Assembly: GCA_022539475.1 (NCBI GenBank)
Contig: VCMS01000527.1
Location: 1 to 20,621 of the forward strand
Source: Gracilaria domingensis
Taxonomy: Eukaryota; Rhodophyta; Florideophyceae; Gracilariales; Gracilariaceae
DNA: 20,621 nt
Direction: 5' to 3'
Positions 16,337 through 20,621 of this stretch are shown in pieces. The position numbers and the translations under genes were made by a program. The notes under the pieces were generated by a model. That model was given only the letters and a program-made list of their open reading frames with translations. It searched no databases and was not told the origin of the DNA. Positions within the stretch are counted from its first letter, which is position 1. Each line of letters starts with the position of its first letter.

Positions 16337-18244
16337 TGTTCCCAAACGGTCTCTTCTACCAGCATGGCTGCCTGCCGAGGCTGGGCGTAAGAGGTACGAG
16401 TCGGACCAATATTACGGAAACCGATATTGGATGGCGGTGGCGTGTTTCTCCGTGCGGGCGTGCCGGTGCCGTGGTACCCTTCGTCGCGCCGGCGTTGGTA
16501 GTTTTGCTCGCGGATTGCGAGGAGTTTAGCCTTAACGTCCGGTGGAGAAGTTGACAGCAGTTGGGCTCTCGCGAGAGGCAAATCCTGCACGGACGGTCCC
16601 TTGACGCTGCGCCAGAGGGGTTGCTCGACCTTTGGCCGGGCGTACCGAGGAATGACCGTGCGGAAGTCGCTGGGGTGGTTGCACTTGGTGTGGTGGGTGG
16701 TGACGGCATAGAAGATCCCTGGGAAACGATGAGGACATCTTCGCCGTTGTCGTCCGACAGGGAATACGTCGAGGCCGAGGGGACTCGACCTGGTGCACCT
16801 TCCTTATCGTACGAGTGGCACGAGGCCGAGCAGACGTAGTCTGCGTGTCCACCCGAACGGACTGGCGGCGTGAGGCGCGGTGAGTATCGCCGTATGATTC
16901 CGCATAACGGGCGAGCGCGTCGTATCCGATACTGGGATGGGTGGTGAGGTGATTCCGCACCTTTGACCGTATGGCGGGCAAAAGTCCTTCGACAAATAAG
17001 CCCTTCAAGTCCCGATCGGTGTATACGTTACCACAGCGGAGGGCTTTCGTCCAGAGCTTCTGGGCGAATTCCGTTTCGGACATCCCTGACGACTGGGTGT
17101 AAAACGTCACCTCTGCGGACGCCGTGGCGATGACTTCATCCGTGGCGTAGGTGGTCAGTAAGACATTTACCACCTCTTCGTACGTATGGAGCGCTTCATC
17201 GCGAGGCCTGTCGACCGCTCCCGACTCACCGATGAGGCGGGATTGGACCAGAGCGTGTGCGGGCCCGGTTAGGTAGAACTGGAAGCACCACAGTGCCGCT
17301 CCTTCTGTCAGTCCGTTATGGTTGCAAGCGGTTTGAACAGCTGCAAGAAATTGAGAACGGAGATGGGATCCGTTCCGGAAAATGAATGTCCTTTCATCTG
17401 GACGTTCAATTTCTTTTGATAGCGCGCGATCTTGCGTGCTACCTTCGAGTTGTACTTATGGCTGCGCCGAATGAGCCGGTACGTACGGTAGTCCACAACC
17501 TTGGTGAACTTGACGTCAGAGGTCGGAGGCGCTTAAGCGTCAACTTGTCGATCGGGAACGTCGCCGTTCGGACTTGCGTTTTCTTCGGGGGCTTTCAGAG
17601 TCCCAGAGTCACCCGAGTCGGTCTGCTCATCCTCTGATGATGAGCGCGAGGACGCGGAGTCAGTATCTGAATGTCGTCGCCTCTGCGGCGGCGAGCATCT
17701 TCACGATCTACGTACGGAACTGTCCGAATCCGGAATGCTTGCCGGTTTACCGCTCGTTTGCGTGATTCTCCGTCGTCGGAGGAATCGCTCGAGTCATCGT
17801 CCGGGTCACCCTGAGGGGTACTGGTGGAGATGCCCGGCTCGGTCTGCGGATCCTTTCTCCATTTCCGGTCCCTGTCTCTCCCGCGACTAGGTGCGTTGTC
17901 CGTTTGGTCAGTGATCAAACTTTGGGGGTTGGTGGTAGCTTAGCTCAAGCGGCCAAGGGTGTTACCTCTAGACTCTCTCTTGCTTCGCTTTCGGTGCTCT
18001 TGGATCCCAAGGCATCGTTTCACAGATGCGTGTTTGATCGGCTGTGATGTCAAGACGCAATCAATTCCGGGATACGGTCCTTGAGATATAATTCGACCGC
18101 CATGGGTACATGAACCTCGCTCTCCGTGCGAAGTCCCTCCAGGGCGTACGGGGCTATTTCGGCCCATAGTTCGTGGGGTGGTCTCCGTTCCGGTCTGAGG
18201 TATAGGCGGGAGTGCCGCGCCGTCCACAGGTGGTACAATCTCAA
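16312..18244 (-). pseudogene. gag: Element B gag, broken by several frame changes
   Basis: Pieces in different frames follow the order of element A's Gag. 18244-18050 is a probable N-terminal part (TTG or internal ATG start, unclear). 17918-17595 holds an acidic Ser/Asp and Arg-rich segment (DDDSSDSSDDGESRKR). 17496-17308 has FSGTDPISVLNFL, matching FTGEDPILVLDFL of A. 17173 to about 16750 has the capsid part with CGNVYTDRDLKGLFVEGL, matching CGNVYSSNERCTLFINGL. Around 16650-16700 there is only a partial zinc-knuckle match (HHTKC), with the paired cysteines unclear. 16590-16312 is the C-terminus. At least four single-base-type shifts separate the pieces, so no full Gag can be made as written, in contrast to the intact pol. 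Confidence 0.75.
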
Positions 18245-18557
18245 GTTCTCAAGGGGGCCCGGAGTTTCTTACTCCTCTCTTTTTCTTCGTCCGATTTGGT
18301 TTGCAAGTTGCCTTCTGGGATTAACCCGTTCGGGCTCTTCTGAGGGGGTCACGCTAGCGTCGCGGTACTTCGGGTGCTCCGGGGCCTACGCGAGGCATGT
18401 CCGAAGCGGCGCGAGGGCGGCCAAAGTGGACTCAGCATATCGTCTTCTGCGACCTGCCGTTCTCCTTGATCTCCGTGTGGGACGTTCGAGTCATCTTCGA
18501 GGTATCGTTTTTTTCCAATTCGGCTGCTGTAAACTTCCGTGCGGTCTCGAATTCCCA
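18245..18557 (-). other. Element B leader between primer-binding site and gag
   Basis: About 310 bases lie downstream of the primer-binding site. I see no gene, and the gag start itself is uncertain. I see no clear counterpart of the element A leader repeats. Confidence 0.45.
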
Positions 18558-18575
18558 CTTCTAGTCGGGAGACCA
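18558..18575 (-). other. Primer-binding site of element B
   Basis: The coding strand TGGTCTCCCGACTAGAAG lies one base from the LTR end. Its complement reads like tRNA positions 59-76: two T-loop bases (CT), a T-stem strand TCTAG, an acceptor strand TCGGGAG, discriminator A, then CCA. Eighteen bases ending just before position 58 is the usual length. The last ten bases, CGGGAGACCA, equal the 3' end I recall for yeast tRNA-Tyr; the primer's identity is unproven. Confidence 0.85.
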
Positions 18576-18576
18576 G

Positions 18577-19131
18577 TGTGATATAGTTAACCGTATCGGG
18601 AGAAAACCCGAAACGGTCTTGAGGCGACGGAGTTAAGCTGTGCTCAGAGGGAGCGACTGTACTGAATCCGTACGGGGAGTAAGGAGGAAGCACCGGGCGG
18701 TCAGCGGGGAGAGTGGGCGGTTGGTATCCCAAGCACGTTTCAGGAGCGTGCAAAAGGGTACGCAACGGCCTAAATAAACCTTGTAGTACTAGCTTAACGG
18801 CCTGTCGGTAAGCGCTACCTTGACGAGAAGACGTACGGCAAAGGGTGCCTTGGGTGTTTACACACGTTAGGTTCCATGGCGAGGTTGGGGTCTCCCTAAA
18901 TTATCGGGTAAACGCCGCCTCTGTGCAGCCCTCTAGGTAGCAACTTACAAGTACTATATTACGCCTGTCACCGTCCGACCGGCACAGTGTCCACGTACGT
19001 TTGGACGATATCGAATGCGGGGACAATCACGCGTACAAGCTATTCCGCTCGGGCCAGCCGCCGACACGTACGACACGGCACTCCTCTCAATCCACCCGTC
19101 CGTGCGGTCAGCCAGATCGTGCTATACGACA
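18577..19131 (-). repeat. 5' LTR of element B (right copy)
   Basis: These 555 bases are the partner of 7768-8308, with TG...CA ends, the target duplication outside and the primer-binding site inside. The element's own promoter should be here; an AT-rich TAATATAGTA on the minus strand near 18953-18962 is a candidate TATA region. The difference from the left copy is mostly extra or missing single bases. Confidence 0.93.
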
Positions 19132-19136
19132 AAGCT
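19132..19136. repeat. Target-site duplication, right copy (AAGCT)
   Basis: Exact repeat of 7763-7767, directly after the CA end of the right LTR. Confidence 0.9.
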
Positions 19137-19217
19137 TTCCCGCAGACAGTCTTTCATCGTCTTTCGATGATGAATCGAGTGGGACTCGGGGTTGGTTCTG
19201 GTCATAAATGGAGATGA
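19137..19217 (+). pseudogene. Distal end of the element C frame, beyond element B
   Basis: Skipping element B and one target copy, the element C frame continues in phase for 26 codons to a TGA at 19215-19217. These residues show no RT or other domain. The frame therefore ended shortly after the protease even before element B arrived, or it had already decayed. Confidence 0.6.
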
Positions 19218-19683
19218 CCCGACGAACCGACCTCGAGGGTAATGGGAGAAGTCTCCTGTCTCTGGCAGATGCTAGTTTTTGGCGAGGGTCGTCCAGAAAT
19301 TGGCAAAGGGTCGTCGTAATTTTTGAAAAATATCGAGATCAATTATTTCAAAATTTGCAGATCAATTGCTTGGTCGTCCAGAAATCTCTGTGCACGTAAA
19401 TACTGGGGGTTTTACACTCGTGCTAGTTTTTATCGAGGGCTAACCTGAACGTATTTCGCGAAGTCTAGTTCAGTTTTCCATTAAGGTGCCCATCATTACA
19501 CGATACCTCTGCGGAATGATACTCTGCAACGCTGGAATACTGTGCTAATACAGATGATGCCCCATTCTGAAACTCATAAACCGTTTTATTCGTATCTATT
19601 CTTTATGACCGGCTTTTGCTTACCATTACTTCGCTATATTTACATGTACCATTTTCCCTGATTGAAGGCGGGTGTAGGCGCAA
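19218..19683. other. AT-rich non-coding stretch with short direct repeats
   Basis: No gene is visible. GGTCGTCCAGAAAT occurs at 19287-19300 and 19372-19385; GCTAGTTTTT followed by CGAGGG occurs at 19271 and 19422; AGATCAATT occurs twice between about 19336 and 19367. The composition changes sharply from the retroelement DNA to the left. Confidence 0.55.
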
Positions 19684-19831
19684 TCTGCGGCAGATGCCGC
19701 AGAGGCACCTGCACGAAAAATTGCGGTCTCGGTAGAACCAGATACGCACTCCGAGAGGGATGAGGCGCGAAGCGCCTTTTCATCCTCTCCGTTCCTCATG
19801 TAGGGACCATGCCCAGAGCATGGTTCCCTAC
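19684..19831. repeat. Three consecutive hairpins
   Basis: Stem 1 (19684-19703) has 8 perfect bp, TCTGCGGC/GCCGCAGA, loop AGAT. Stem 2 (about 19753-19789) has an inner AGGCGC-GAA-GCGCCT and an outer GAGAG(G)GATGA/TCATCCTCTC arm with small bulges. Stem 3 (19800-19831) pairs 13 bases with one bulged T, loop CCAGA. The 11-mer GAGGCACCTGC occurs just after stem 1 (19702) and just after stem 3 (19834). A 74-codon minus-strand frame covers the area but looks like a by-product of the inverted repeats. Confidence 0.6.
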
Positions 19832-19880
19832 TTGAGGCACCTGCCCTCAAACTCGTGAGCTACGTCTCCGCATCAAAAGT

Positions 19881-20303
19881 CATTTACCTGTATACGAAAG
19901 CAAGAAATTATCCATAAGTTAGTCAATGATCCGTTTAGACACCACTCTCGCACCACTCGCGACTCGAACGTACTATTGGATAAACACCCGAAACAGAAAC
20001 GTTGGAGCTTAGAAAAGTCGAGGGACCTGGTACTCGCAAACGGGAAGAAGAAGCAGAAAGGATCGGTAGATTACCAGCCCACCATATCATTCGTACAACC
20101 GCGAAAGGTGTTCGAAGCGAGACTCAAAGCAAGGACAACCGAGAATGCCATGAGCAAACATACCGCAAAGACGCGATAAACGAGAACTTCTAGCCTATAT
20201 GCAAACAAGTACCAGAAATCGCCTATCCCGACAGTCAACAGTAAAAACGACAATTTCATTTTGTCTCTCAGATCGATGATCGGATTGAAGATGAAATAAA
20301 TGT
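19881..20303. repeat. Tandem repeat, copy 1 (about 411-423 bp unit)
   Basis: It begins near ATTTACCTGTA and includes AAACAGAAACGTTGG (19991), AAAAGTCGAGGGA and TAGCCTATAT (20191). The same landmarks recur in order at offsets of 423, 412 and 411. I see no coding or RNA gene in it. Confidence 0.8.
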
Positions 20304-20621
20304 CGTTTACCTGTAACACCAGCAAGAAAGTATCCCATAAGTTAGTCAATGCTCCGTTGGAACATTTGAATTGGCGATGGAACGTTACCATTGATAAAAC
20401 GAAAACAGAAACGTTGGCGCTAGAAAAGTCGAGGGATCCTGGTAATCGGCAAACGGAAGAAGAAGCAGAAAGGGATCGTTAGATTACCAGCCCCACCATA
20501 TCATCGAAAACCGCGAAAAAGGTGTCGAAGGCGAGAATCACAGCAAGGCACCGAGATTGCCCATGCCAGCAAACATACCGCAGACGCGATAAACGAGAAT
20601 CTAGCCTATATCCCCAAACAA
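20304..20621. repeat. Tandem repeat, copy 2 (cut by the window edge)
   Basis: Same landmarks as copy 1. Differences are largely extra single bases plus one more diverged patch (about 20350-20400). The array may continue beyond the window, as in a satellite or subtelomeric block. Confidence 0.8.

Larger units (their letters stand above)
15398..16345 (-). pseudogene. Element B protease region, broken into several frames
   Basis: Homology with element A's protease region is clear, but the frame changes along the way. 16345-about 16160 (ending KFTFPWASH) is one frame. About 16157-15990 is a second, with VLDTGAGPCLI, the retropepsin active site. 15988-15398 is a third, with VRIGDLHVRVQF, SVLLGTSFIDRYV and the ANGVMDLRPDVPF region that matches ANGVVQINSEHPF of element A. 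The last frame overlaps the pol frame at the purine tract 15410-15425, where one more base of shift is needed. Each change equals a one-base indel. Either the copy is dead or the bases are wrong. The first frame is entered from gag by a -1 shift. Confidence 0.8.
7768..19131 (-). mobile_element. Element B: chromodomain Ty3/gypsy LTR retrotransposon with an antisense accessory gene
   Basis: This is a complete 11.4-kb insertion bounded by two LTRs with TG...CA ends and a 5-bp target duplication. On the minus strand it has a 5' LTR, primer-binding site, leader, gag, protease, RT-RNase H-integrase-chromodomain, a 3.8-kb extra segment, a polypurine tract and a 3' LTR. The extra segment carries a plus-strand gene facing pol. 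The insertion splits element C. Pol is intact, while gag and protease are broken by several small frame changes. The two LTRs differ at about 35 places, mostly single-base indels, so insertion age cannot be read from them safely. Confidence 0.95.

Noticed and set aside
18349..18765. 138-codon minus-strand frame across LTR and primer-binding site of element B
   Set aside because: It spans the LTR boundary and is not present in the other LTR context.
1..19131. Elements A and B as one large element
   Set aside because: Each has its own gag, pol and primer-binding site, their LTRs differ, and element C lies between them on the other strand.
19626..19850. 74-codon minus-strand frame
   Set aside because: It coincides with the three hairpins; inverted repeats alone can create it. 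I could not tie it to any protein.
19881..20621. CRISPR array or rRNA/snRNA repeat
   Set aside because: The unit is over 400 bp with no spacer pattern, and no conserved RNA motif was seen.

Overview
The window is eukaryotic transposable-element DNA. It holds parts of three LTR retrotransposons, nested or abutting, followed by an AT-richer repeat region. I recognise no ordinary host gene. Ty3/gypsy-type Gag, protease, RT, RNase H, integrase and chromodomain, tRNA-primed LTR elements, a TATA box and an AATAAA signal all point to a eukaryote. The sequence does not settle which one: a red or other alga, an oomycete or a fungus would all fit.

Layout. (1) Positions 1-6535, minus strand: element A, cut by the left edge. 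Reading leftward it has its 5' LTR (5857-about 6535), a primer-binding site (5836-5854), a leader, an intact gag (5416-3332), and pol (protease-RT, then RNase H-integrase). Pol is reached by an apparent -1 ribosomal frameshift at GTTAAAC next to the gag stop. One base missing near 1258-1261 splits pol a second time. (2) About 6541-7767, plus strand: element C, a fragment with two CCHC zinc knuckles and a retropepsin-like protease but no RT. (3) Positions 7768-19131: element B, 11.4 kb, inserted into C. It has two LTRs with TG...CA ends and an exact 5-bp target duplication, AAGCT, at 7763-7767 and 19132-19136. C resumes at 19137 and stops at 19217. (4) Positions 19218-20621: AT-richer non-coding DNA with short direct repeats, three consecutive hairpins, and a tandem repeat of about 415 bp that runs off the right edge.

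Element B, read on the minus strand, has its 5' LTR (18577-19131), an 18-nt primer-binding site, a gag and protease region broken into several frames, a long intact pol (RT-RNase H-integrase-chromodomain, 15422-12120), and a polypurine tract against the 3' LTR (7768-8308). Between pol and the 3' LTR lies the most unusual part, an accessory gene on the opposite (plus) strand (9178-11508, 776 aa). It has its own TATA-like box and polyadenylation signal, matches no family I know, and carries a 377-bp tandem duplication that changes its C-terminus.

The decamer TAAGGAGGGG of the terminal polypurine tract recurs inside both elements: at the protease-RT linker of A and of B, and again at the end of B's pol, where it is read in a different frame. 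This suggests extra plus-strand priming sites. A and B share nearly the same primer-binding site, so they probably use the same tRNA.

Quality note. The two LTRs of B differ mostly by single-base indels, and gag/protease of B and pol of A are broken by single-base indels. Part of this decay may be uncorrected long-read error rather than biology.
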